Translations under genes and position numbers: made by a program
Assembly: GCA_030248225.1 (NCBI GenBank)
Contig: JASANE010010113.1
Coordinates: 1-64,000, forward strand
Direction: 5' to 3'
Length of the DNA: 64,000 bases
Origin: Trileptium ribeirensis
Lineage: Eukaryota > Nematoda > Enoplea > Enoplida > Thoracostomopsidae
Shown: positions 11,601 through 21,156 of the stretch, in pieces
Position numbering within the stretch: position 1 is the stretch's first letter
How the letters are laid out: the number at the start of each line of letters is the position of its first letter
Notes under the pieces: model-generated
The model's input: the letters and a program-made list of their open reading frames with translations, nothing else
Told to the model about the DNA's origin: nothing
The model's database searches: none

Positions 11601-12687
11601 GACCCGAGGATGGCGATGCTGGTCACTGGTGAAGAAACGGCTTAAGCACAGCCGATTGTCGAAAAAGGCCCAAGCCAGTATCATCCAAGCATGTGTGGAA
11701 AGTACAATGCTTTTCGACTGCCAAGCCAGGACCTGGTACACGGCGGAAGTAAAAGCCCTACAGTCGATGGTGGATAAAGCGTATAGATATGTATGGAGCA
11801 ACAAAGCGGAAGCACCGCTACAACAAATGGAGCGGGAACGACGTAACATGTTCGACGTGCGGTGGGAACTTGGTGTCGGGTCGATACGCAGAAAGATCGA
11901 AGAGCGGACGCTTCAGCGGATCGGGCATGTGGTCCGGATGCAGAACTCTCGACTCACTAAACAAGTAGTGCTCGGCTGGAGCCCGGGGCTGGAAGACATC
12001 CCCCTGGCGAGGAAGAAGCACCGAAACACGGTGGCCTACTGGCGGAAGCTGCTAAAGGAGGCGAACATCGACCTCGATGACGTCGAAAACTTGGCGACGA
12101 ACCGCGCCGGATGGCGCAAGGTGGTGGCTAGCAGAGTCAAATTCATCGATCAGTGGGAAGTCGATCAGTCAAACGCGTCACCTGCGCAAGCGGGGGGCAA
12201 TCGCAGCCAGTGGCAGCCGAGGGTGACAGAAACCGATGGTTGGCAGTGCCGATGGGCGGGATGCGGCAAAGTATGCAAGTCGAAGTCGGGTTTGGCGGTT
12301 CATGTGAAGCGAATGCATCGGGAAACGGCGGGAGCAGTAAAGTTCGAATGTACGAAATGTGGAGGGACGTTCTCGCAGCAAGCTAACCTCAAAAACCACG
12401 ACAAATCGTGCCGAGCAACAACTGCGGCAGCGGTTAACGGAAAGGTCGCGTGCGAGGTATGCGGCCGAGAGTACTCAAAGTCGAACATCGCACGCCATCG
12501 AAAGTGCCATGACGAATTGCGGGGAGAAGGAACAGCGGACCCAGCGGAAGGAAAAACGGTCTCCCCTCCAAGGCAATACAAGTCGCGTCGTAAACAATGC
12601 GATATCTGCGGGAGGTGGTATGCGGCAACAAACATGGCGCGCCACCGGCGAACTTGCAACATTCTGGCACTACCGGGAACCGGGTGA
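8359..12687 (+). CDS. APE-type LINE polyprotein (endonuclease, reverse transcriptase, four zinc fingers)
   Basis: This 1442-residue frame is uninterrupted. Residues 1 to about 106 come from a BEL/Pao remnant; the LINE part begins near residue 107 (about 8690), so the native start is probably internal (M147 or M190 are candidates). D195-P202 is a 2A-like motif. Residues 250-490 form the APE endonuclease: TWNL (N259), E292, GGDMNA (D393, N395), D461 and SDH 486-488, so all catalytic positions are present. Residues about 720-1200 are the reverse transcriptase and thumb: LIPLFKKGD-type and YRGVCLLP motifs, motif A DLQKAY (D886) and motif C FADD (1015-1018). Four fingers follow: C1297/C1302/H1315/H1320, C1331/C1334/H1347/C1351, C1365/C1368/H1380/H1384 and C1414/C1417/H1429/C1433. 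It could be active. The ORF is clearly more GC-rich than its surroundings. The clade is uncertain. Confidence 0.9.
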   Translation: MNCPLLIILCREIINSLGFIGTERIQCADGLVFLSSPFGFIATGRIKADDNGTDAVSALSCNHRVEAIDPTIDIEKFWSLEDVRVKQPAILNDDDEALRKFNDTEQCLLGVRPLGSGLGGRQERIKRPTGHQAPDRDAIGVGNQRRMVVSPESNRVGYSCHCTHLSNQLIGEKPLGSKLQRRHRTRLVWMRLLTDIHPNPGPPQTPAEGGGRKRDKTEYGKRKRKDRIAERKAQRAIAKKTAWLESLPNGNTQTIITWNLQRVSMNENNRKRLRDVLSYCERKGWDTLLMTETTARDTGIAWIGENEHQWAVIHATKTAIALRGRALQKWLDAGGKLHFGERTTAVVIGDLRLISIYQPLWNHGEAAMETYRSELEGQLARGNSRECVVIGGDMNATIGPVKHTGTGNTRGRYGLGRTNEAGDDFLRWCEENNLAWANSFVDHKSRGTWCHPALGQWFELDGFITKASQRHALVRAIKTEIVDAFSDHRPKKIVINKNAVGKAPARAPVKRARTANVKWELLRAGGKRDEFRQNVDRQIEHTDTNWDDFVGQLTDVAKETCGVHDKPVTSPWMVGKEGECRQFRRAIEQCLNDRRVEQERNGNGTAEYARIREQLRAARRRYKKQLKDWETQWWDGLILECKEAQERGDAGLVYKILKKLGERTNKAMAADHFTAAEFKQHFEKVTAERHEAAPGDINRTVADVPVRGTKRATMAMARMLNATPTTDEIMKEWRNMKEAAPGQDSLRLVYIKSAPERVQQAVVDMVIFMFNNRADKWPDSTKVGLVIPLFKKGDRRNVNNYRGVCLLPMVSRILARVLAVRLRNWAEAADLLDENQNGFRSGRSTADATQIFMRLQEDECYRRMCIEDQNGTFEPTDSDPQARLLDLQKAYPRVNKPALWCLLARYGMKGNMLHVLQDLHETTEYRVRGKAEVSDAWIPARGLREGCPTSPILFNIYHQAAMRQGETARKSQAEAAGREAGLKWRWIPGSSFPPRRRPDSHHSEAVSITLTSSLFADDTTILGARAEIEEGVRIMKSTMAKWEERNNDAKEEELDFGSNDSNDVRMLGVWLGWKRDLRQRMTRGWRCWSLVKKRLKHSRLSKKAQASIIQACVESTMLFDCQARTWYTAEVKALQSMVDKAYRYVWSNKAEAPLQQMERERRNMFDVRWELGVGSIRRKIEERTLQRIGHVVRMQNSRLTKQVVLGWSPGLEDIPLARKKHRNTVAYWRKLLKEANIDLDDVENLATNRAGWRKVVASRVKFIDQWEVDQSNASPAQAGGNRSQWQPRVTETDGWQCRWAGCGKVCKSKSGLAVHVKRMHRETAGAVKFECTKCGGTFSQQANLKNHDKSCRATTAAAVNGKVACEVCGREYSKSNIARHRKCHDELRGEGTADPAEGKTVSPPRQYKSRRKQCDICGRWYAATNMARHRRTCNILALPGTG
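8941..8964 (+). other. 2A-like ribosome-skipping motif in the LINE ORF
   Basis: The codons encode DIHPNPGP, preceded by leucines (RLLT). The 2A consensus is D(V/I)ExNPGP with separation before the last proline. Here the Glu position is His, a variant I recall from APE-type LINE proteins and which may be weak or inactive. If it works, it would release the endonuclease-RT part from the N-terminal extension. Confidence 0.6.
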
Positions 12688-12952
12688 ACGCCTAAAATGG
12701 AATGGAATGGATACAGAACAATTCGAAGACGGACGATACCAAGGAGTGGCGACAAGAAGATCCCCACTCCACCAACTAACAAAATACTAGCTGGCCGTGA
12801 GTTATGACGAATAACGACGAATAAAAAAAACAAAAGCTTACCCGAACCGGGTGAACGCCTAAAATGGAATGGAATGGATACAACAATTAAGGAGACGAAC
12901 AGCTATGGCAACAAGAAGACGCCCCACTGCCACAACAACAAAAACTAGCTCT
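12677..12952 (+). repeat. Tandemly duplicated LINE 3' UTR, 167-bp period
   Basis: GAACCGGGTGAACGCC plus the AAAATGGAATGGAATGGATAC segment occur at 12677 and again at 12844. Both units continue with a similar stretch (a GACAAGAAGA or AACAAGAAGA word, then CCCAC and ACAACAAAA) and differ by small indels. The first unit contains the LINE stop codon. Confidence 0.8.
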
Positions 12953-13495
12953 AATCTCTATACGCAAACAAACTATTTAAACAAACAAAACATAAAACAC
13001 AGCAAAGCACAGCACAACTAACACCATCATGCACACAAAATTAAACAACAAAACAGACTTACAAAAACTACACACAACATTTAAAAACAAAAACACACAA
13101 CAACATCACAAACACACACCAAACAAAAACCACACAAACAAATCAAGAAAAAAAACACACACAGAACCAACAACCCCACACCCAACACTCAAACAAACCA
13201 CAACACGAAACTCCCAAAAACAAAACCACAACACCAACACACAAAACACACAACACAACCCACACAACCACCACAACACCCAAAAAAAAACACAACAGAA
13301 CATACGCCAGCAAAAAACTCTAAAACAACAAACCACAAACACACCAACACAACAACAACCAACCACAAAAAAAAAAAAAAGAAAAAAAACAAGAAAAAAA
13401 CAAACACAAAAAAACCAACAACTCGCCCAAACACCAATCCCACCACAAACCAAACAAAACAAAAACAAACAAAACACAACCAGGCCCACACGCAA
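12953..13495 (+). repeat. Strand-asymmetric A/C-only tract
   Basis: For roughly 470 bp (13030-13495) the top strand is almost entirely A and C, with only scattered G and T, but is not a simple CA repeat. An open frame at 13029-13613 is a by-product: it translates to Thr, Gln, Asn, Lys, His and Pro only. The tract starts gradually after the LINE 3' UTR and ends abruptly at the hAT element, so it may be the decayed LINE 3' tail. I see no gene in it. Confidence 0.75.
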
Positions 13496-13522
13496 AAATA
13501 TATTAGGTGTCGGATATCCCGG

Positions 13523-13584
13523 TATCCGGCCGGATAAGGCATATCCGGTATCCGGCCGGATATTTTCTAATATCCGGCCGGATA
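13523..13584. repeat. Left subterminal palindrome cluster of the hAT element
   Basis: TATCCGGCCGGATA occurs at 13523-13536, 13549-13562 and 13571-13584, with ATATCCGGTA variants between. A matching copy stands at the other end, at 15366-15379. They probably serve as transposase binding sites; this is inferred from the family. Confidence 0.65.
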
Positions 13585-13936
13585 CCGGATATTTGCAAAA
13601 TACAGCAAAGTGAAAGTTTGGTTTTATGAAACACCGAACGAATGGCAGCATGGAGCTTCTTTCTGCATGCATATATATGCAGCATCATGCTTGCTGGACT
13701 ACGTTTGAGAAAGGTCATTGGGGACACACAAGCTTGCGGCTTGGTCATTCAGAGAAGTACCAAGAACGCACAAGTACATCGGTGTGTTTGATGACACCAG
13801 AAATTTGTCGATCTCTGTTGGTTCAAACGGCCTTCCGACGTCTGACAGTTCGTTCCACCTCAAGAAGGTCACAGTTTTAACCCGTTCAGTTTCCCAAAGC
13901 GCGTCACGGCCGACTTGCTGCTCCCGTCACACAAAG

Positions 13937-15218
13937 TCACACTGACTTCGGCGCGTACGCCGCGAAGTCGAAAATCACGACGAGAGTACATTTCATTGTT
14001 CCCACTCCACTATCGGGAAGACCTCGCAAGCATCGTACCAACCCGCGACATAGTGGCACCACCATTGACAAGGTTGCGCTGCCCAGGCACAGCTTTCTAC
14101 TGACTTCTTCACATGGTCGCAAAATTTCTACCGCCTTTGTAAGAATATCCCATTGAAGCCCGGACAAGGTGTCGATGGCTGTATCGGTTGAATACAGAGC
14201 AAGAGCGTGTTTCTGCTCCTGTAGGCTGTCGAGCATGTAGTACGTGGAATTCCAACGCGTCTGAACATCTTGCATAAATTTCTTCACTGGCATTTCCAGC
14301 TGCTTCTGTATTTCGGATAGTTTGTCGCAGGCCTTGGCAGAATGACTGAAATGCCCCACAATTTTCCGGCCCACGGCAATAATGTCCGAAACGACTCGTT
14401 GGGACTTTATTGCGTCATTTACACATAACTGTAGTGTGTGGGCAGCGCAGGGGACCTGCGTGTGCTCCATCACACTGATTGCCTTGACGATGTTTGGCCG
14501 TCACAAAGCACACACATTGCGTGATATCCCAATCACGCCATCATTGCGGTAATGCTTTGCGCAATCCTGTCAGCACTATGTCCTCCGGGAAAATGGCGGG
14601 TATGCAGTACTATGCTGATTTGCCTGAAATCGACCGATATTACGTGTGCTGTAAGGCTAACGAAAGCGTCGTTGTTGACGCTGGATGTCCAGATGTCGAA
14701 TGTGAAACTGATGCTATCACAGCTACCCAACAAGCTTCTAATCTTTGCAGTCACTTTGTCGTGAATTTTGGGGATAACGGTTTCGCTGAAATATTTTCGG
14801 CTTTGTATACTGCATCGCGGCTCAAGCAGCTGCTGCAGCCGGCCAAACCCAATATCTTCCACCATCGCAATTGGCTGACAGTTGCCGGCTATCATCTCCC
14901 AATTCGCACATGAATCTGTTGTGCTTTTTCACTGTTGATGTCCCACTTCTTCACCCGGTAAACCATCTGCTCCAGTGTTTGCTGCTTTTTCTCTTTCACA
15001 GTGATCGAGCTCGGCCGCTCTTTATCATCCTGGCGCTCTCTTGCTGCGTCTTTTGACTGAGTCTCGAATTCTGCTGACACCGCGGTATGATGCTTCAAAT
15101 GATTTCTGAGTCCACTTGTTCTGAAATCTTTGGGTGTCTTCCCACCCCTGGAGATTTCCCGCAGGTGTTGCATTTCGCATGAATATAGGTAGGATTTGCT
15201 ACCGTAAAATATTTCCAA
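13937..15218 (-). pseudogene. hAT (ZBED-like) transposase, frameshifted and C-terminally truncated
   Basis: Reading down the minus strand, three frames join. The first (15218-14892) has a broken BED zinc finger: CNTCG in one frame, then ISRGGKTPKDF and LRNHLKHH in the next. The second (14895-14533) reads VEDIGFGRLQQLLEP, SRKYFSE and FTFDIWTS, which includes the first catalytic Asp region. The third (14473-13937) has CAAHTLQLCVNDAI and RWNSTYYML, typical of the hAT core. Frameshifts separate the parts, and the C-terminal dimerisation (hATC) region was not found downstream. The copy is dead. Confidence 0.8.
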
Positions 15219-17057
15219 ATCACAGATGCACTGGACATCGCAACGCTAGTCAGATAAACTCTAAATTCTAAAACAAATGGCGAGATAATAGTGTACGTCA
15301 GTCATATTTCTATTTTTCTATGATAGATGACAGTTGCACCACATATCCGGTAACCGGTATCCAGTTATCCGGCCGGATATTGGGAACCGAATATCCGGTA
15401 TCCGGTAAAATTTGTATCCGGTACAACGATATATATATATATGCTCGCCACACTGGTAATTTGTCAAGTTTCACGAAATATTATCTACCAGCGTTCATTC
15501 GCGCTGGTTGAGATAAGGAATAAAAGTTGAAAATTTAGGAAATTTGGACACCGAAACTACCAGCTCCGGTCCATAACTCCGGAACCGTTGGGAATTTCAA
15601 AGTTTTGTACTCAATATTTCTTATAGAGAATTTTACGGTCTTTCGAATGAGACCGGTTTCGTAGAAATCCGCCCCGGATCCACGGACTTATGAACGAATA
15701 TGTAGGTACGCAAATTGATAAAACACTTAATTCAATAACTTAACGAATGTTGGTTGTAAAGGTATATATATATGGTATCGTTGGAATCCCCAGACCCGCG
15801 GCTTTAATTTAAGCCCGGAGGGGTCTAGCTGCGCCCACTTTTAGATACCCCATATGAAGATTCTAGGAATAACGCCCGGACGGGCGTGTCCCTCCTCATC
15901 AGATTCCCCGTATCGAGACTAATCCAAAAACGTATAGAACTCCCCAGAAAAGTGTACCCCGAACCCAGGAGAGCCGTTTAAACACCCCGCTTTTTGAAAA
16001 TTTTGGCATGGACCCTCCTCCAAGAGTCTATTTTCCCCCCTGTCGACCGAATACGGTCCTGTTACGTATTAAAATAACCGGACGGACATACTGAGTCCGA
16101 ATCCGGGTTCCTTTTGGCACTCCGGCCATCGCCCAGAAACCCCCACCCTCTTTTTGCCCCTTTGCTCTCTTTTCATCTCTTTTGTTTACTTAAGCCGCGT
16201 CGTTTCTGTTCACAGTCTGGTATTAAGTACGTGTTTCTTCTGAGCTCGTCGATTTCCAAGCACATCGGCGCTCTAATATTAAGCTGTTGATGGAGGCAGC
16301 ATAAGTCTTAGTAGTCCCAGCTAACAGTTTTATTAAGTAAACAGACGTTTCCAGTGCCAAGTGTTTAATGTTAACGGCGTATCGATTTAATATAAAATTT
16401 ATTCTAACTATTATATATTTCTTATCAGCAAGCGAGTGCGGCTTTGATATTAAATGAATATAACGGCTATTGTTAACTGCTCGGACGCGTCTGCTGCAGT
16501 GAATAACGACTTGTGGTGTATGTTTGCATTAACCGGACTACTGATGGCTATGAGGCTGAGTATACGTTGCTTACAAAGGTTGTAGCGCAATCTTGTGGAA
16601 GTTTCTCAAGCATCTATATACTGTTTATATAAAGTTCGCGGTATTCGAATTATTCCTATAGAAAGTGTAAGGTAGTGTGTGCTGGAAGATACCAGAAACT
16701 TTTACAAATCTATAAAGTTTTGTTTTAAGTCGCCGCCCCGGACCAGCAGATAGACTTGTATCTTTGGTAGCTTGCAATGTGCGTTCGGAGTTAGTAAATA
16801 ACCGTTTTATTAGAACTTTCTAGTAAGCTTTGGTAAAATTTAAGGAGGTTTAACATTAACTTAATATAAACAGAGTCGTAAATCATAGAAATTAAATAAG
16901 TTTTTATAATAAAATCGGCCCAAAACTTTTGGAAATATGATCGGAATGTGGCCGATAAGAATATTTATTTAATTAAATAATATTAAATCAGAAAATCGAC
17001 CAAAAGTGCTGAATAAGCACTTTAACCGTCTTCAGATTTGAAATTTCAAAATTTTTA

Positions 17058-17095
17058 TATAAAAGCAGAACCGCACGCTTTAGAGAGCGTTCAGT
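17058..17095 (+). promoter_or_regulatory. TATA plus initiator core promoter in L4.7 copy 1
   Basis: TATAAAAG (17058-17065) is followed by the initiator TCAGTACG (17091), with the A 35 bp from the first T. GGTCGT lies about 27 bp downstream of that A, near the DPE position. Sequence and spacing are the same in copy 2, on the minus strand at 55018-55055. Transcription is inferred. Confidence 0.55.
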
Positions 17096-17196
17096 ACGAC
17101 TGCGGCAGCGCAGAGTTCGGTCGTTTTGCAGACCGGCTTTGTCGTTTTCATTATTCGTGTTCTGTCTTCGTCGACGACTGCTTTTGCTTTTTGTTT

Positions 17197-17259
17197 ATGG
17201 CTTTCGGGTTTGCAAGCAGATGGACGAGCGATGCGCGTTGCCCGATTGGAATCGCATAC
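17197..17259 (+). CDS. Candidate first coding exon of L4.7 (21 codons) with splice donor
   Basis: An ATG lies 104 bp downstream of the predicted start site. It opens a frame beginning MAFGF and ending PIGIAY, directly followed by the donor GTAAGT (17260-17265). Copy 2 has the same layout (ATG 54914-54916, donor 54848-54853, minus strand), again with 63 nt between, and only two amino-acid differences (R to G and A to T). Without splicing the frame runs to 17301. No downstream exon or acceptor was identified and the peptide is unlike any family I know. Confidence 0.35.
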
Positions 17260-17929
17260 GTAAGTGTGGATAGGGAGACCGGGAGTTGTAGTAAGGTATA
17301 GTATCTGTTAGGCCCGGTATGTGAGCAGATTAACAGAAGTAGACGTAAGCAATTCGCATTGATTAGCCTTAACGTTTAACCGCTACGGACTCCCTGTCCG
17401 CGCTTTTAGTCTACCGGATAGATGGTCCGCCCTACCTTGTCCAGCAGACCCGTAGTCATTAGCGGAGGTATTTGATGCCCATTTCTTTAACCAAAGTCGT
17501 ACTGGACCTCCCTCGGTCAATGAGTTAGGATACAAACAGGCGCGACACTCGCGTTACGAATAAATTTTACATGATTCCCTGAGCTGAGTTAGGATTGAAA
17601 TTTACGAGTACTGAGCTGACCGAGGTTAAACAAACGCTATTCTGAATGGACGTCACCAGTTGAACTCCGAATCATCCAAAGTCATGTCGCACCGAATTTT
17701 GTCAAGTTTTACCGATTTGTTACGTTTTATCGTTTTCTTTGGACACCAAGCTGTCCGACGTTTTTGCTTCTTGTAGAAGAAGAATCTAGGATACGGATGC
17801 ATATTGGAGAGCTCCAAAATTATTGCTAGACTCAGTTGAATTTTAATGATAATTATACTGGTGCCATGGGCACCGACGGCTTCTGAAAATATGGTATTAG
17901 AAATGTTAGCAAACACACGGATTTAACGT

Positions 17930-18660
17930 CCCGCGGATGAGAGACCTCGCCTAGGTCGAAAAATTGTTATATCTCAGGAATTACCGATATGTTTTGATTC
18001 AAATTTTACCCGGATCTCTAGGAGGATCCGAGCTAGTGATTTAGTGCTAAAAAAGTCCAGATATCCAGTCGTATTCCTAAACCCGACGACCCGCAAGGGG
18101 GGTCGCCTCTCTCAACACAGGAAAAGTAAAATATTTTCGGATCTACTCCAGGAATATGGCTGAAACCTTGGCAGTTTCTTCGTAGTACTGCCTACCGACG
18201 AGTAGGATTATAAAACACATCAATTTTGAGCCTGAACCCTAAACCCGATGGCCTGGAAATGGCCTGACCCTGTCGAAATGTGAATAAATGGTTAAAACTA
18301 AAATATCTTAGGATTCCCTCCAGGAATCTTGGTGAAACTATAGCTGCTTCTTCGTAAGTATGTCTACTTTCGGATATTATCACCAAATTCAACTTTATCA
18401 AGTCGGAACCCAAACCCGACGGCCCTGAAGGAGCCTAACCCTACCAAACGGTAAAACCGAGACTAAAAGTAAAATATTTCAAGAACCTCTCCAGGAACTT
18501 CGCTGGAACTTTCGCTGTTTCTTCGTAGTAATGTCCGCTACCGCATACCACTTCAAAACCCGTCATGATCGGGTAGGTATCCCAAACCTGACTACCCGAT
18601 AGGGGTCCGCCCCCCACCTAAAATTCTAAACGTTTATAAGTTACACTTTTCTCCAGGAAT
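17930..18660 (+). repeat. Tandem units of about 170 bp inside L4.7 copy 1
   Basis: Each unit holds a block like AACCCGACGGCCC, a AAATATTT stretch, a CTCCAGGAA word and TTTCTTCGTAGTA. The CTCCAGGAA word recurs near 18147, 18318, 18489 and 18651; an older unit begins near 17970. Copy 2 carries the same array inverted at about 53.4-54.17 kb, so the array predates the dispersal of the element. Confidence 0.6.
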
Positions 18661-19100
18661 CTCAATGGTTTTTACAGTACAAATAGAGCCTGTTAGGCCT
18701 TCCATTGAAGCTAGTCAGCCCGGCAAAGCCGTGGCTATTCAAAAATTTATGAAAATTGTGGACCCGGGCAGAGCAAAATCCGCCCAGGATCGACACAACT
18801 TTCGCAGAATTCTTTGCCTTATGCACCGTTATATACAGCTTTGTAAGTTGGTTTTGGTTTTGCTTTTGCACGTCTTTTTGAGTCTCTCTGACTATATAGT
18901 AGCTCAGCAGCACGAAAGCCGTCGGAGAACTGAATCTCCGATATACGGCCGCTGCAGTGAAATTATCAAATTTACCAGAGTTGGTAAATTTGCTAGTAGT
19001 GGCAAAGTTTTAGAGAAGTAAAATTGATGACGTCGCTAGACGCGATGTCGGGTCCATCGGGTCTCGGCCCGACCGACCAATTTTTGTGAGGACCGTTGAC

Positions 19101-20020
19101 AGGTAAAATTTAGTAGAGAAAGGCTGGCAAAATAATGAGTTATTAGAAATCATAGGTCCTTCCCAGCCCTAGCCGAATTATACCCAAAAGTTGGAACGGA
19201 AACTATGAATCGAACGAGTTAAAGGCTCAAACCGAGTGCACCACAGAGAATAAAATCGTTACGGTTGCCATAACAACCGGGGCCTCCGTGTATTGCCTCG
19301 CTTCGTCGAGCAGAAGTTGCTCGAAATAACAGCTAAATTTTAGTATCAAACATCGCTCGTTTTTGAATGTCTTTTCAAGTCAAAACAACGTAGGTTTTCG
19401 TACCATTAGAGTAATACCGATGGCCTACAAAACCCCGTCACTAAAATTACGCGTTTTGATTGCAATTCAAGGTACAAGGTACATAGTAAATTGGAACCAA
19501 ATTTTGCATTAGGGAAAGCTTGAACGCTAGTCCCGACTTCCGCCTACCGGGACCCACACGCTGTTCGAAAGGCATGTCTGCCCGCTCGTTCCTTTTACGT
19601 TGGTGTATTTGAAACGTTTGTTTTTGTAGTGGCCTAAATCATGGATTAACCATAGGGAAAGACTCACCTCCATTGTATTTGCGGAATGATTGCATAGGGA
19701 ATGGGAGTCAAAATTATGTAGAATATTCGGACATGTCATCACACACTTTACATGGTCACTCTAAACATGTATGCATGTATGCGAGTAGGACAGAACTAGT
19801 ATCGTACCGTTGTCGCACCCTTAGAAAAGAATTTAGGAGTCGTAACGAAGAGTACCACGTAACATTGTCATGGATTTTATAAGTATTATGGTATCAATTG
19901 TTGTATTATGTTGTTATAAGCTAACCTCATCGCTACTCACTGCGAGTGTAAATACCCGATTATCATGTACTATAGTTTTGTGATTCGAATGAGCAAGATG
20001 TAGTCTCGCAAACGTCCCGT
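19101..20020. other. Unshared segment inside L4.7 copy 1
   Basis: Homology with copy 2 stops after GAGGACCGTTGAC (19100) and resumes near 20020-20057 (CCTTTCGCTTAC). Copy 2 has only about 60-70 bp between the same landmarks. This is either an insertion here or a deletion there. No ORF, inverted termini or known repeat was recognised within it. Confidence 0.5.
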
Positions 20021-21156
20021 TGCAAGCTCAACCCCGTACGCCCCACCTCGTTTCCGCCTTTCGCTTACACGAACCTATTGTTGTGTCGGAGTTCCCTTCC
20101 TGTTGGCAAACGTAGTACCGACCAAATAGTTAGTTCGATGGCGCCTTTATTATGTCGATAACTAACCGTAGCACCAACCAGTACTGATTTTAACTTGACC
20201 CACTACTGTTTTTATGAGTAAGGTAAGCACAGCTGTCATAAGATAAGGCTTCACAGTACACGCCGTGTTTTGACTCAGCTGTGAGAGTTCCGTGAAAAAG
20301 GCGATGACTCCGCAACCCTCCCCAATCGAAGCTCTGCTCATTGTGTATTCGCGTGCCATAATTGTGACATAACGCTTATTGTATTTGCCCGTACAATATG
20401 TATCTGTCCGTATACCCATAAGTTCTTGTGCAACTCATCAATAAATGCTCACTGAAAACTCGAATTGCGCAAGCGTTTTGTTGACCCGTAGTAGCGATAG
20501 GAACTGAAGGGGTTTGAAATCCGTCACCCCAAATTGACGACCCACGTTCAGGTTTGACACGCGTATCGAAGAAACAAACCTCAGCGTGACTCGCTGATTA
20601 CAAATAAGTTTGTTAATGATGTTTGTTGTGAAGGTACGACTAGTGCGACAAAGTCAAAAAATTATAAACTCACGCTGAGCGCCCGAACTAGGAAATTTAG
20701 ACTAGGAATCGGAACTAGGATCCGACGTTAGACGTCTAGGGATTTGTCGGACCCTAGTGGGGGCCACTGGCTAAAGTAAAACGAAGAAGGTTAAAATCAA
20801 TTTCGATTGAACCCAGACTTAAAATTTGACACTTCCCGGGTTTAACGTGGATAGGGAATAGTGGTACGGTCTCTTTGGCCTGTGAGCAGGTGACGGAGCC
20901 GACCTCCCTGGGGACCTCAAAGGTAGTACCTCGTAGATTACGTGCGCAACCCGTCCGGCAGGATCAGAACACATCCTGTGAAGCGCTCCTGCGGCTTGCT
21001 AAGCTCCGCCATTTCTTGGGCCTGGCTCGCGTGGGAAAGGAAATTCGAGCAATGGAAACCCATCAGGTCCGCCCTTGAAGTCACGATAGCCGGGGTCGTA
21101 TGGGCATTACGTCTGGGAAGTGCGTAATGCAGCAGCGTCACGTCGATTTTATTACA

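Larger units (their letters stand above)
13500..15440 (-). mobile_element. Decayed hAT DNA transposon
   Basis: A hAT-type transposase remnant on the minus strand is flanked on both sides by clusters of the palindrome TATCCGGCCGGATA and variants (13507-13600 and 15340-15430). Such subterminal repeats are usual in hAT elements, where the BED zinc finger binds them. Exact ends and the 8-bp target duplication were not identified; the right edge abuts an (AT)n run and the L4.7 repeat. Confidence 0.7.
15442..21156 (+). mobile_element. Long TG...CA repeat L4.7, copy 1 (LTR-like)
   Basis: The unit runs from TGCTCGCCACACTGG to ATTACA and matches, in inverted orientation, the 4752-bp unit at 51902-56653 along its length. 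Shared landmarks are the exon-promoter block near 17.06-17.27 kb, a tandem block near 18 kb, and 20.1-21.15 kb. Copy 1 is longer mainly because of unshared sequence at about 19101-20020. TATA stands on both sides, a possible 4-bp target duplication, but the left side lies in an (AT)n run. TG...CA ends, an internal promoter, a splice donor and an AATAAA near 20440 fit a very long LTR. No gag-pol pairing was found, so a solo LTR or an unclassified element is equally possible. Confidence 0.7.

Noticed and set aside
8922..12833. Many open frames on both strands overlapping the LINE
   Set aside because: They are shadows of the GC-rich LINE ORF; none has independent motifs.
13029..13672. Open frames on both strands through the A/C tract (194, 188 and 117 aa)
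   Set aside because: They are open only because the tract lacks stop-forming bases; the translations are low-complexity and no domain is present.
20875..21078. 67-70-aa frame conserved between the L4.7 copies (also 51975-52187)
   Set aside because: The DNA identity explains it; the fragments a, d and e have lost the frame, so coding is not supported.
20101..21156. A 1.06-kb LTR starting TGTTGG and ending ATTACA
   Set aside because: Homology between the two long copies continues to the left of TGTTGG, so this is not an element boundary.
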